Shown: in pieces, positions 56,487 to 64,000 of the stretch | How positions within the stretch are numbered: position 1 is the stretch's first letter | Layout of the letters: each line of letters starts with the position of its first letter | NCBI GenBank assembly: GCA_016222945.1 | Contig: JACRPY010000003.1 | Coordinates: 23,686-87,685, forward strand | DNA from: Methanobacterium sp. | GTDB lineage: Archaea > Methanobacteriota > Methanobacteria > Methanobacteriales > Methanobacteriaceae | DNA: 64,000 nucleotides | Direction of reading: 5' to 3' | Notes under the pieces: generated by a model | Seen by the model: only the letters and a program-made list of their open reading frames with translations | The model's database searches: none | What the model was told of the DNA's origin: nothing | Program-made: the position numbers and the translations under genes

Positions 56487-57296
56487 ATGTATAAAAAGAT
56501 TGTTCTGGCAGTTGTTATAATCATAGTTTCTTTATTAGCTTATAGTTTAATTGAGCCTTATTTCATTGAAACCAAGGATGTTGTGATTGAGTCCAATCAG
56601 ATCCCTGCAGAATTCGATGGTACAAAAATTGTTTTTTTATCTGATATTCACTGTGGGTCATGGCCATTCTTTGATGAACAAAGAACAGAAAATCTTGTAA
56701 ACCAAGTTAATGCGTTAAATCCTGATTTAATTGTACTTGGTGGAGACTATGTAAGTGATGATTCTCAATATATTAACCCTTGCTTTTTGAAATTATCCAA
56801 ATTAAAGGCCCCTTTAGGTGTATATGGAATTTTAGGAAACAATGACCCTAAAAATGAATCAATTAATGCTATGAAAATTGCGAATATCACTTATATTGAT
56901 AACAAGGGTATTTGGATTGAAAAAAACAATTCTAAAATCCGATTGGGCGGAGTTGGAGATTATATTACCGATGATCCCGCTGAAGAGCCTACAATAAATA
57001 ATGTAAGTGTAAATGATTTTGTAATGCTTCTATCCCATAATCCTGACTTTTTTCCAAAGGTTGATAAATCCAAAGTCGATTTAGTACTTTCTGGGCACAC
57101 CCATGGAGGTCAAATTACATTTTTTGGGCTTTGGGCACCAATCACACATTCTGAATATGGAAATAAATATATGAATGGTTTGAAAAAAGAAGATAACGCT
57201 ACTTTAATCGTAAGTAATGGTATTGGCACAATTATACTTCCTGCGAGGTTCTTTGCAAAGCCTCAAATCATTTTAATTGAATTAAAAAGGAAATAA
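56487..57296 (+). CDS. Membrane-anchored metallophosphoesterase (YkuE-like)
   Basis: 269 residues. An N-terminal transmembrane helix ([18 protein letters not shown]) is followed by the calcineurin-like domain: FLSDIHCG (metal ligands), [25 protein letters not shown] and [12 protein letters not shown]. This set matches YkuE/UDP-diacylglucosamine-hydrolase-like esterases that act on envelope phospho-esters, and the domain should lie outside the membrane. The ATG at 56487 follows GAGG. The substrate is unknown. Confidence 0.82.
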   Translation: MYKKIVLAVVIIIVSLLAYSLIEPYFIETKDVVIESNQIPAEFDGTKIVFLSDIHCGSWPFFDEQRTENLVNQVNALNPDLIVLGGDYVSDDSQYINPCFLKLSKLKAPLGVYGILGNNDPKNESINAMKIANITYIDNKGIWIEKNNSKIRLGGVGDYITDDPAEEPTINNVSVNDFVMLLSHNPDFFPKVDKSKVDLVLSGHTHGGQITFFGLWAPITHSEYGNKYMNGLKKEDNATLIVSNGIGTIILPARFFAKPQIILIELKRK

Positions 57297-57361
57297 CAAA
57301 AAATTATTAAATAATTCGTGTTGATACAAATTAAAAATTAAAGAGATATACTAAAAATAAG

Positions 57362-58444
57362 TTAAAGTCTTCTTCTTATTGTTACCACATGGGCTATAAC
57401 CAATGCAGAAAGCAACATAAACGTTAACATTGCAGAACCATTAAAAGTTCTGTTAAATAGGAAAAGGCCAATAATTGCCTGAGTTATAAATGCCGTAAGT
57501 GCTCCAATAAGCATTGCTTCTCTTCCAAGGTACATTCTACTCCCATTCTTCCTTTTAGTCCTATATTTTCTTAATACATAGAATCCCGTACATATTACAA
57601 CCATACACCAACCCATGAATGCGATAAGAGATATAAATCCAAAATCAAACGCAACCCCAAATATTCCTGGAAGCATATAATCAATGTAATCCTTTTTTGT
57701 AACTAAAACTCCATAAAACAGAGGGAATGGGAGAGTTAAAAAGTGAATTAAATTCATTGGAACTGAAATATAACCATCTGACCCCCCAAGACATTGGCTT
57801 CCCCAGTAGCAAGACCCCTGGACATGTCCCCATAAAGTAGTGTTTTTTAAAACCATTACCAGACTGGGGAAGGAGTTATCTTCAATTCTAGAGAGTCTTA
57901 AAAGTGGGCTTAAAATAGTTACATTAAAAAGCCTCGACAATAATTCAAGAATACCCAATCCAGCTATCCCTGCAATTATCACCCCTCCAACTCTTTTTGG
58001 AGTTAACTTAGAGCTTCTTTTAAAGCTTTTGGACATGATCAAAGTTCCAACTATCCATCCCAAAACCCATAATATTAAAAATGATCTATGCATCAAACTT
58101 CCGACAATAGCTATTATCACGAAAAGAATGATTGACATTGTTTTAATTGATGTAGATTTGATTTCAACCTCACTTAGAAGGCTTGCAGAGGCTGCAAGTG
58201 TAGTCCATGCAAAAACAGCAAGCGCACCAAATGGATGCGTGAATTCATGTTGTGATACAAAGGGTAAGAAAAGGAAAGTTGCATCTATACCAAATACCGC
58301 TGCAAGAAGAACAGTTAATATAAGTGCAATGAAAAGGACCATACTTAAAGGAATTGAAACAACATTGAAAAGAAGTATGACTCCCAAATGTATTATCAAT
58401 GCAAACTCCAGTATTAGTTGAAGATGATTTTCCGCTATTAACAT
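57362..58444 (-). CDS. Polytopic membrane protein of unknown function
   Basis: About 360 residues with 9-10 predicted transmembrane helices. A large non-membrane loop in the middle contains NTTLWGHVQGSCYWGSQCLG, with two cysteines that could form a disulfide outside. The layout somewhat resembles O-antigen polymerase/ligase proteins (several helices, one long outer loop), but I see no clear signature. GTGAT precedes the ATG at 58444. Confidence 0.6.
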   Translation of the reverse strand: MLIAENHLQLILEFALIIHLGVILLFNVVSIPLSMVLFIALILTVLLAAVFGIDATFLFLPFVSQHEFTHPFGALAVFAWTTLAASASLLSEVEIKSTSIKTMSIILFVIIAIVGSLMHRSFLILWVLGWIVGTLIMSKSFKRSSKLTPKRVGGVIIAGIAGLGILELLSRLFNVTILSPLLRLSRIEDNSFPSLVMVLKNTTLWGHVQGSCYWGSQCLGGSDGYISVPMNLIHFLTLPFPLFYGVLVTKKDYIDYMLPGIFGVAFDFGFISLIAFMGWCMVVICTGFYVLRKYRTKRKNGSRMYLGREAMLIGALTAFITQAIIGLFLFNRTFNGSAMLTFMLLSALVIAHVVTIRRRL

Positions 58445-58604
58445 TTTGATCACTGCAAATGATTGTCTTAAGTATTCTATGATAGATATACTAAATTTAT
58501 TGTAATTTTATTGTAATAACCTTGTTTTTAGTAGAATATAACCTTTATTAAAAAGTAGAAAAAATAACTGAAAATAATAGGAGCATATTTTCAGTTATAA
58601 TTAA

Positions 58605-59471
58605 TTATTGTTGTCCTGCTAAACCCATAATAGAGTTATAAATGCCTTTTAAAAAGTTCATTATCTGATCTAATATTCCTCCAGCCTGGGTTGCCTGATT
58701 TGTAGCATTTTGTAACTGTTGTTTAAACCCAGTTAGATCTCCCTGTACTTTTTGAGAATTTGCGATGGCATCTGCAATTTGTTGGGCTTGTTGGTCACTG
58801 ATATTTATGTTCATGTTGTTAGCTATGTTAATTACAATTATTTTTATTTGAGCTGGATCCTGTAAATTCTGTTTTTGAGCTTCGTTTTTAACCTGTTCAA
58901 ACAGGCTTGCCACATTGTCCGGATTTTGACCAGTCTGGTTTGCTATTTGAGATTCTGTGTATAACTCTTCTGTTGCAGCTTTTTTTGCGCTTTCTGGAAT
59001 TTGTGCACCTACTGCTATTTCATAAGATTTTAATACCCCAGTTAAAGCAGCTTCACCAGATGATTGAACTGGTGCTGTAACTACAACGTACCCATTTTCA
59101 ATTCCTGAAGATTTTAATGCATTAGCATACATTTTAGGAGTAACAACCCCAATTTTGCTTTTATCTACTATTATTTTAATTCCACTATTATAACTTAAAT
59201 CCACCATAGCGCTGGAATATATTTGGCTTGAGGAGTATACTCTTCCAGTTATTCCTTTAGCAACTTGATTTACTTCAGATGCAGTTATAACTTTAGTAGT
59301 AGCATCATTTATGTTTTTATCAGTGTTGGATTGGAAATAACTCAATGTTGAGGCTTTCCAGGAAGGATTATTGTATGTCGCTTCCCCAAAGGTCACTGCA
59401 AATCCTGAAGCACCATATATCGGACTTATAACCATCAGCAGCAGCAGTATTCCTGCTATTAATTTTTTCAT
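58605..59471 (-). CDS. Secreted DUF1002 protein
   Basis: About 288 residues. The signal peptide KKLIAGILLLLMVISPIYG ends near Ala. The mature part begins FAVTFGEATYNNPSWKASTL and has the DUF1002 pattern ASEVNQVAKGITGRVYSSSQ and VVVTAPVQSSGEAALTGVL. The C-terminal third is Gln/Asn-rich and helical. DUF1002 proteins occur in Firmicutes and methanogens; function unknown. AGGTGAT precedes the ATG. Confidence 0.8.
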   Translation of the reverse strand: MKKLIAGILLLLMVISPIYGASGFAVTFGEATYNNPSWKASTLSYFQSNTDKNINDATTKVITASEVNQVAKGITGRVYSSSQIYSSAMVDLSYNSGIKIIVDKSKIGVVTPKMYANALKSSGIENGYVVVTAPVQSSGEAALTGVLKSYEIAVGAQIPESAKKAATEELYTESQIANQTGQNPDNVASLFEQVKNEAQKQNLQDPAQIKIIVINIANNMNINISDQQAQQIADAIANSQKVQGDLTGFKQQLQNATNQATQAGGILDQIMNFLKGIYNSIMGLAGQQ

Positions 59472-59581
59472 TAAATCACCTCTGCATTGATTTATAATCA
59501 TGGTTAAATAAAAAAATATGGGTTCTGCACAAAAACAAAATGAATTTAAGCATCTAATGCTTAAACCATAATATCATAAAA

Positions 59582-60496
59582 TTAAGCTAAAAGCACCACT
59601 CTACTTTCATATACTCTGTCTTTAACTTCTAAACCGCATTCTTTGGCAACATCCTCTGCAAAATCGTATATTTCCTGATTAGACGGCATATTTTCCCATT
59701 TTAATCTTTTTCTGGATTCTCCAACATACATGTATGCCTTAACTTCAACAAAATCAGGATTACTTCTTTTTATTATATCGGCATATTCTTCAACATTCTG
59801 CATATTATAATCCTTTACACATGTCATTCTCAAAACTTTCCGACATTTGAAGCTTGAAAGCAAATCAAGGCTTTTATTTAGATTATCCCATCCATTATCT
59901 ATTTGGGGAATGCATAATTTTTCAAATATCTTTTTGTTTGGAGCATCCAACGATATATAAAGTTGAGTTGGTTCTTCTTTGAGGTTTGCAAGCTTTTCTG
60001 GAGTCATTCCATTTGTTACCAGGAAAGTTGTAAACTTTCTTCTGTGGAATTCCTCAATCAAATCGTTTATTTTTGGATAAATCATTGGCTCGCCTGCAAG
60101 CGAGATTGCAGCATGTTTTGGGTCTTGTGATTCATCAAGTTTCTTCTTATTAGACTTTTCATTTCCAAAAAAGCCGCAAAGAAGGTTTCTTTGAGCATCA
60201 ATACATCCATCAATTATTTCTCCTGGCTCATCATAACTTCCTTTCCATTCAGTTTCCGTTACAGAAACATCTCTCCAACAAAATAAACATTTTTGATGGC
60301 AAAAAGGAATACTTGGAGACATTTGAAGGCATCTATGGCTATCTATACCATAAAATTTCTGTTTGTAGCACTCACCCTCATCAAGTATGCTTTTTTTAGT
60401 CCAGTGGCAAACTTTAGCTGCAGCATGCCTTTCGGTTCCCACAAAGCGGTACCCTATTTTTTCAAGTTTTTTGAGATTTTCATTTGAAAGTGACAT
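59582..60496 (-). CDS. taw1: 4-demethylwyosine synthase Taw1 (TYW1 archaeal)
   Basis: 304 residues of the radical SAM family. The SAM cluster motif is CHQKCLFCWRD (Cx3Cx2C), and the extra cluster cysteines are in AKVCHWTKK and near CYKQKF and HRC. Further motifs: ISLAGEPMIYPKINDLIEEF and LYISLDAPNKK. It condenses N1-methylguanosine at position 37 of tRNA-Phe with pyruvate. The archaeal enzyme lacks the flavodoxin domain of yeast TYW1, as here. AGGATTAAA precedes the ATG. Confidence 0.95.
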   Translation of the reverse strand: MSLSNENLKKLEKIGYRFVGTERHAAAKVCHWTKKSILDEGECYKQKFYGIDSHRCLQMSPSIPFCHQKCLFCWRDVSVTETEWKGSYDEPGEIIDGCIDAQRNLLCGFFGNEKSNKKKLDESQDPKHAAISLAGEPMIYPKINDLIEEFHRRKFTTFLVTNGMTPEKLANLKEEPTQLYISLDAPNKKIFEKLCIPQIDNGWDNLNKSLDLLSSFKCRKVLRMTCVKDYNMQNVEEYADIIKRSNPDFVEVKAYMYVGESRKRLKWENMPSNQEIYDFAEDVAKECGLEVKDRVYESRVVLLA

Positions 60497-60984
60497 TTTA
60501 ATCCTGTTATAATTTTGTTATTTTTATACTGAATTTATTATGTAATTATTTGTCAATACCATATAAACTAATGTCAAATTTGAAATAATTCATTTTTTGA
60601 GGAAAACCTCATTATAATCATTTTTAGCATGAATTAAGAAGATTAATCAACTATATATTGTAATTAAGCATGAAATGTATCTTATTTATACATCAAAGTT
60701 TTGAATATAATGTTAGTACAGTTTCCATAAATAACTTGGCCAAAATAAGGTATTAAATAAACTTATTTTAAGAAAATAAGGTTTAATATAATTTAATTCA
60801 TTGAAAAACAGAACTAAGTCTCATTCTCATTACTTCCTATTTTAAATCAACTCTAAACAAGCTTTAAATCATAAAAAAGACGCTATGCGCGCGTTTTTGA
60901 GAGGAAAAAACCAAAAGATTTATATATGATCTTTTGATCATTATTTTATTGTCCAAAACGTTCCAAGTGAGTACATTTAGTACT
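60497..60984. other. Intergenic region upstream of the Lys-rich secreted protein
   Basis: This AT-rich 490-base gap holds the taw1 upstream region and the next promoter. Visible structures: a TGAGG-AAAA-CCTCA hairpin at 60598-60611, a long imperfect hairpin at 60759-60784 (loop AAG, one bulged G), and CAAAAGAT/ATCTTTTG around 60912-60936 enclosing the TATA-like TTATATA. AGTAC-ATTTA-GTACT sits just before the start codon. No gene or known riboswitch is recognised. Confidence 0.45.
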
Positions 60985-61671
60985 ATGGGACACGGAGGCG
61001 GTACAATTAAGCGACGAAAGACGTGTGCGTTGTTACTAACATTAGCTATGGCAATGTGCATACTTCCCTCAATAGGAGGGACATCAAACCAAATAGCATC
61101 GGACAAAAATGCAAATATTGGTTTAAATGAAAACACGGGCTTTTTAGAAGTTAATGCAGCTTCTAAGAGCGTTAAAGCGAAGTCTACTAAAAAGACTTCA
61201 AAAAAAAGAGTTAAAGCGAAATCTACTAAAAAAGTGAAGGCCACTAAAAAAACTAAAAAAGTGAAAGTAAGATACAAATACAAAGGCAAGTGGAAATACA
61301 AGTGGGTAACCAAATCTTACAACAGCGTTTCTGCAGCTTCAAGCTATAGCTCAAGCAGTTACAGACCTAGCGCAACTACAGGATCATGGAGCGATGATCC
61401 AACTTTAAACGGAATTATGGTATCTGGTAGCAGATTTGGATACAGTGGTGCACACCACACTGGTGCTGAATTAGAACAGTACGGTGCAGGTGACTGCTGG
61501 GCAATGAGCGACTGGTTAAACACCAAATTCCAAGCCGCAGGATACGAATCAAGAGTTATTCAATACGCAACAAGCTATTCAAGCCAACATAGATCAGTTC
61601 AAGTAAAACGAAACGGCCAATGGGAAACAGCACCATACAGAAGTTATGGATACCATTATCTATTTGTATAA
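60985..61671 (+). CDS. Secreted Lys-rich protein with transglutaminase-like catalytic domain
   Basis: About 228 residues. The start MGHGGGTIKRRKTCALLLTL gives a basic n-region and signal peptide. A low-complexity Lys/Thr/Ser region (KAKSTKKTSKKRVKAKSTKK and more) follows. The last 100 residues look like a papain/transglutaminase-like fold: Cys in GAGDCWAMSDWL, His in SSQHRSVQVKRNGQWE and a C-terminal YGYHYLF. Pseudomurein endoisopeptidases use the same Cys-His type chemistry, so a wall-peptide hydrolase or transpeptidase is plausible. The basic region may bind wall polymer. The start codon is uncertain; the ribosome-binding site is weak. Confidence 0.7.
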   Translation: MGHGGGTIKRRKTCALLLTLAMAMCILPSIGGTSNQIASDKNANIGLNENTGFLEVNAASKSVKAKSTKKTSKKRVKAKSTKKVKATKKTKKVKVRYKYKGKWKYKWVTKSYNSVSAASSYSSSSYRPSATTGSWSDDPTLNGIMVSGSRFGYSGAHHTGAELEQYGAGDCWAMSDWLNTKFQAAGYESRVIQYATSYSSQHRSVQVKRNGQWETAPYRSYGYHYLFV

Positions 61672-61882
61672 TGCTATTACTCACATAAACCAGCAACAGT
61701 CAATGACTACAACTTTATTTTTTTTATTTTCTAAATTTAATGAATTGAATTCCATCAAACCCTCATTATATAACTATTTTTTAAGCATTCTAATATCTGG
61801 ATTGTATTTCACCAATATTTATATTGAAGAAGAAGAAAAAGAATAATAATATTGAAAATATTTGCTTTTTTGGAGGATAATT

Positions 61883-62563
61883 ATGAAAAAAATCAAAGAA
61901 ACTCCAATTGTAATTTTAAATTTTAAAACATATTTAGAATCTACTGGAGAAAATGCTCTAAAACTCGCTGAAAATTGTCAAAGTGTAGCAGAAGAAACTG
62001 GTGTAAATATAATGGTAGCACCCCAACATGGGGACATATATAGAATTTCAAATGAACTGGATATTCCTGTCTTATCACAACATATGGATTCCATTGATGC
62101 CGGAGGACACACAGGAAGTATCCTTCCAGAATGCGTAAAAGAAGCCGGAGCTGTTGGAACACTTATAAACCATTCTGAGCAGAGATTACAGCTTTTTGAT
62201 ATTGATGCCGTAGTTAAAAAGACATTTTCGCTGGGAATGAGCAGTGTGGTCTGTACAAATAACATAGAAACAAGTTCAGCTGCTGCAACATTAAATCCTG
62301 ATTTTGTAGCTATAGAACCTCCAGAACTCATAGGATCAGGAATACCTGTATCTCAAGCAGAACCAGAAATTGTTGAAAAGACTGTGGAACTGATTCACCA
62401 TATTAATCCTCAAGTAAGAGTACTTTGTGGTGCTGGAATCTCCACAGGAGATGATCTTAAAGCAGCGATAGATTTAGGTAGTGAAGGTGTACTCCTTGCA
62501 TCTGGAATTATCCTTGCAGACGACTCAAAACAGGCCCTTTTAGACCTTGTAAGCAAAATATAA
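61883..62563 (+). CDS. tpiA: Triosephosphate isomerase, archaeal type
   Basis: 226 residues, the short archaeal form. It begins ETPIVILNFKTYLEST, with the catalytic His in NHSEQRL and Glu in VAIEPPELIGSG, and ends with the phosphate-binding VRVLCGAGISTGDD and LLASGI. The archaeal enzyme is a tetramer. GGAGG before the ATG at 61883 fixes the start. pgk follows 12 bases later, so the two form a glycolysis/gluconeogenesis unit. Confidence 0.95.
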   Translation: MKKIKETPIVILNFKTYLESTGENALKLAENCQSVAEETGVNIMVAPQHGDIYRISNELDIPVLSQHMDSIDAGGHTGSILPECVKEAGAVGTLINHSEQRLQLFDIDAVVKKTFSLGMSSVVCTNNIETSSAAATLNPDFVAIEPPELIGSGIPVSQAEPEIVEKTVELIHHINPQVRVLCGAGISTGDDLKAAIDLGSEGVLLASGIILADDSKQALLDLVSKI

Positions 62564-62575
62564 CTGGTGAATAAA

Positions 62576-63805
62576 ATGTCCCTTCAATTCTATACCATTG
62601 ACGACTTTGATATGCATGATAAAACCGTTCTTGTAAGGGTGGATATAAATTCACCTGTAGATCCAAACAGTGAAACTATCTTAGATGATACTCGGATTAG
62701 ATTACATGCAGGAACCATTGACGAAATTTCTAAGAAGGGTGCAAAAACTGTTATATTGGCCCATCAAAGCAGACCTGGAAAAAAAGATTTTACTACACTT
62801 GAAGAGCATGCAAAAGCCCTTTCCAATATTTTAAACCGTCCTGTAAATTATATTGATGATATATTCGGTAGTGCTGCTAGGACAACTATAAAAAAAATGG
62901 AAAAAGGAGATATACTTCTTTTAGAAAATGTTCGTTTCTATTCAGAAGAAATACTAAAAAGAGAAGCACAATTACAGGCAGAAACCCATATGGTTCAAAA
63001 ATTATCTCCCCTTGCAGATTATTTTATAAATGATGCATTTGCTGCCGCCCACAGATCACAGCCATCGCTTGTAGGGTTTGCAGTAACCTTACCTTCTGGT
63101 GCTGGCAGAGTAATGGAAAATGAGCTTAATTCTTTATGCAGCGCTGTAGATAATGTTAAAAAGCCATGCGTATATGTATTAGGCGGAGTTAAGGTTGATG
63201 ATTCCATAATGGTCATAGAAAATGTTTTAAGAAATGGTAGTGCTGATTATATACTCACAACAGGCCTTGTTGCAAATATATTTCTATGGGCATCAGGAAT
63301 TAACATAAGAAAATACAACAAAGAATTTATAAAAGAAAGAAATTACTGCGACTTTGTAAAGAAAGGTAAACAGCTGTTAAAAGAATTTAAAGGCAAAATT
63401 AAGATGCCGATAGATGTAGCTGTATGTATAAACGATAAACGTGACGAATATAGTGTTAAAAATATTCCTAACATGCCCATATTTGACATAGGTACAGATA
63501 CAATAACCGAATACGCTCAATTTATAAGAGATGCAAAAACCATATTTGCAAATGGCCCTGCAGGAGTGTTTGAAAAAGAAGGATTTAACATAGGTACTGA
63601 CGATATTTTAAATGCTATTGCATCATCTGATGGATATTCAATAATCGGAGGAGGACATTTAGCCGCAGCTGCAAGTCATATGGGACTATCTTTAGGAATA
63701 AATCACATAAGCAGTGGTGGAGGAGCATCCATCAACTTACTTGCCGGTGAAAAACTTCCAGTTGTAGAGATACTGCAAGAAGTAGCATCAAAAGGTATAA
63801 AATAA
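62576..63805 (+). CDS. pgk: Phosphoglycerate kinase
   Basis: About 409 residues. N-terminal substrate domain: VLVRVDINSPVD, ILAHQSRPGK, LLENVRFYSEE and NDAFAAAHRSQPS. C-terminal nucleotide domain: VLGGVKVDDSI, IFANGPAGVFE and GGGHLAAAA. It converts 1,3-bisphosphoglycerate and ADP to 3-phosphoglycerate and ATP, or the reverse. ATG at 62576 follows GGTGA. It is co-transcribed with tpiA. Confidence 0.95.
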   Translation: MSLQFYTIDDFDMHDKTVLVRVDINSPVDPNSETILDDTRIRLHAGTIDEISKKGAKTVILAHQSRPGKKDFTTLEEHAKALSNILNRPVNYIDDIFGSAARTTIKKMEKGDILLLENVRFYSEEILKREAQLQAETHMVQKLSPLADYFINDAFAAAHRSQPSLVGFAVTLPSGAGRVMENELNSLCSAVDNVKKPCVYVLGGVKVDDSIMVIENVLRNGSADYILTTGLVANIFLWASGINIRKYNKEFIKERNYCDFVKKGKQLLKEFKGKIKMPIDVAVCINDKRDEYSVKNIPNMPIFDIGTDTITEYAQFIRDAKTIFANGPAGVFEKEGFNIGTDDILNAIASSDGYSIIGGGHLAAAASHMGLSLGINHISSGGGASINLLAGEKLPVVEILQEVASKGIK

Positions 63806-63929
63806 TTATACCATTAAGTTTTTATACCTAAAATTGCAGACTATTAAATTCCACACAAACTAACAGATATTATATATTGCATATAATTGAATTACCCAAA
63901 ACTATTTAAGGGAATATGCATAATACCTA

Positions 63930-64000
<71 letters not shown>

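Noticed and set aside
60930..60990. c-di-AMP or other known riboswitch before the Lys-rich secreted protein
   Set aside because: Only a five-base-pair stem and a promoter inverted repeat are visible, and the leader is too short for the known aptamers.
60864..61313. 149-codon minus-strand frame opposite the Lys-rich region
   Set aside because: Its Phe/Leu-rich composition is the mirror of AAA/AAG-rich codons in the plus-strand gene, which has a signal peptide and catalytic domain.
61646..61846. 66-codon plus-strand frame after the transglutaminase-like gene
   Set aside because: It overlaps the end of that gene, has no ribosome-binding site, and looks like translated AT-rich spacer.

Overview
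The window is an AT-rich chromosomal segment of a methanogenic archaeon of the order Methanobacteriales, most likely a mesophilic Methanobacterium-type organism. The evidence is gene content: methyl-coenzyme M reductase component A2 (AtwA), a methanogenesis marker 9 type protein, F420 genes cofD and cofE, archaeal GTP cyclohydrolase III, PurO, archaetidylserine lipid enzymes, an MreB-like actin, and DUF362, DUF4013, DUF515 and DUF1002 proteins. All assignments are made by reading sequence; no database search was run.

Layout. 1-7 kb: DUF362, small membrane and alpha/beta proteins, a HEAT-repeat protein, a SplB-like radical SAM protein, an endonuclease IV-like TIM barrel, an AAA ATPase and a DUF4013 protein. 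7-32 kb: a large sulfur island with metB (broken by an internal deletion), thiI, thi4, a MOSC protein, iscU-iscS, metX (with CBS domains), metY, tRNA-Cys, cysS, a Cys-rich HTH regulator, cysE, cysK, a NifX-like protein, tusA-dsrE plus a desulfurase-like protein lacking its PLP lysine, an FMN protein, a MoaD-like carrier, a leaderless NMT1/SsuA-like protein, HdrABC-like proteins, a ThiF/MoeB-like E1 and a GMC-like flavo-iron-sulfur oxidoreductase. 31-45 kb: secreted zinc phospholipase/nuclease, K+ channel, hemA, precorrin-2 dehydrogenase, marker 9, atwA, an MJ0144-like barrel, GTP cyclohydrolase III, cofD, cofE, purO, an ExbD/ExbB pair, rnhB, mreB. 45-64 kb: asd and archaetidylserine synthase, DUF515, a sortase with a neighbouring TPETG-bearing candidate substrate, mptD, korDABC-sucC, hypothetical proteins, taw1, a Lys-rich secreted transglutaminase-like protein, tpiA, pgk and a truncated tRNA-Thr.

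The main discovery is a shared operator, TATAAC-N4-GTTATA, found in the promoter regions of most transcription units of the sulfur island. It often occurs as two sites sharing two bases (14-bp centre spacing), and it usually touches the TATA-like element. The only DNA-binding protein in the island (17680-18075, HTH plus Cys-rich tail) has the same operator in its own promoter, so it is the natural candidate for a sulfur- or redox-responsive repressor. The apparent regulon covers methionine and cysteine synthesis, thiazole synthesis, a sulfur carrier, an HdrABC/E1/flavoprotein module and, remarkably, tRNA-Cys. I know of no description of this regulon.

Other notable signals: (i) a desulfurase homologue with four PLP-site substitutions beside TusA and DsrE; (ii) an HdrA-MvhD fusion whose MvhD part has lost all its cluster cysteines; (iii) a Thi4 with Cys where the catalytic Methanocaldococcus enzyme has His; (iv) strings of short perfect hairpins, nearly all with exactly three-base loops, in four intergenic regions; (v) a sortase-substrate pair in a pseudomurein-type archaeon.
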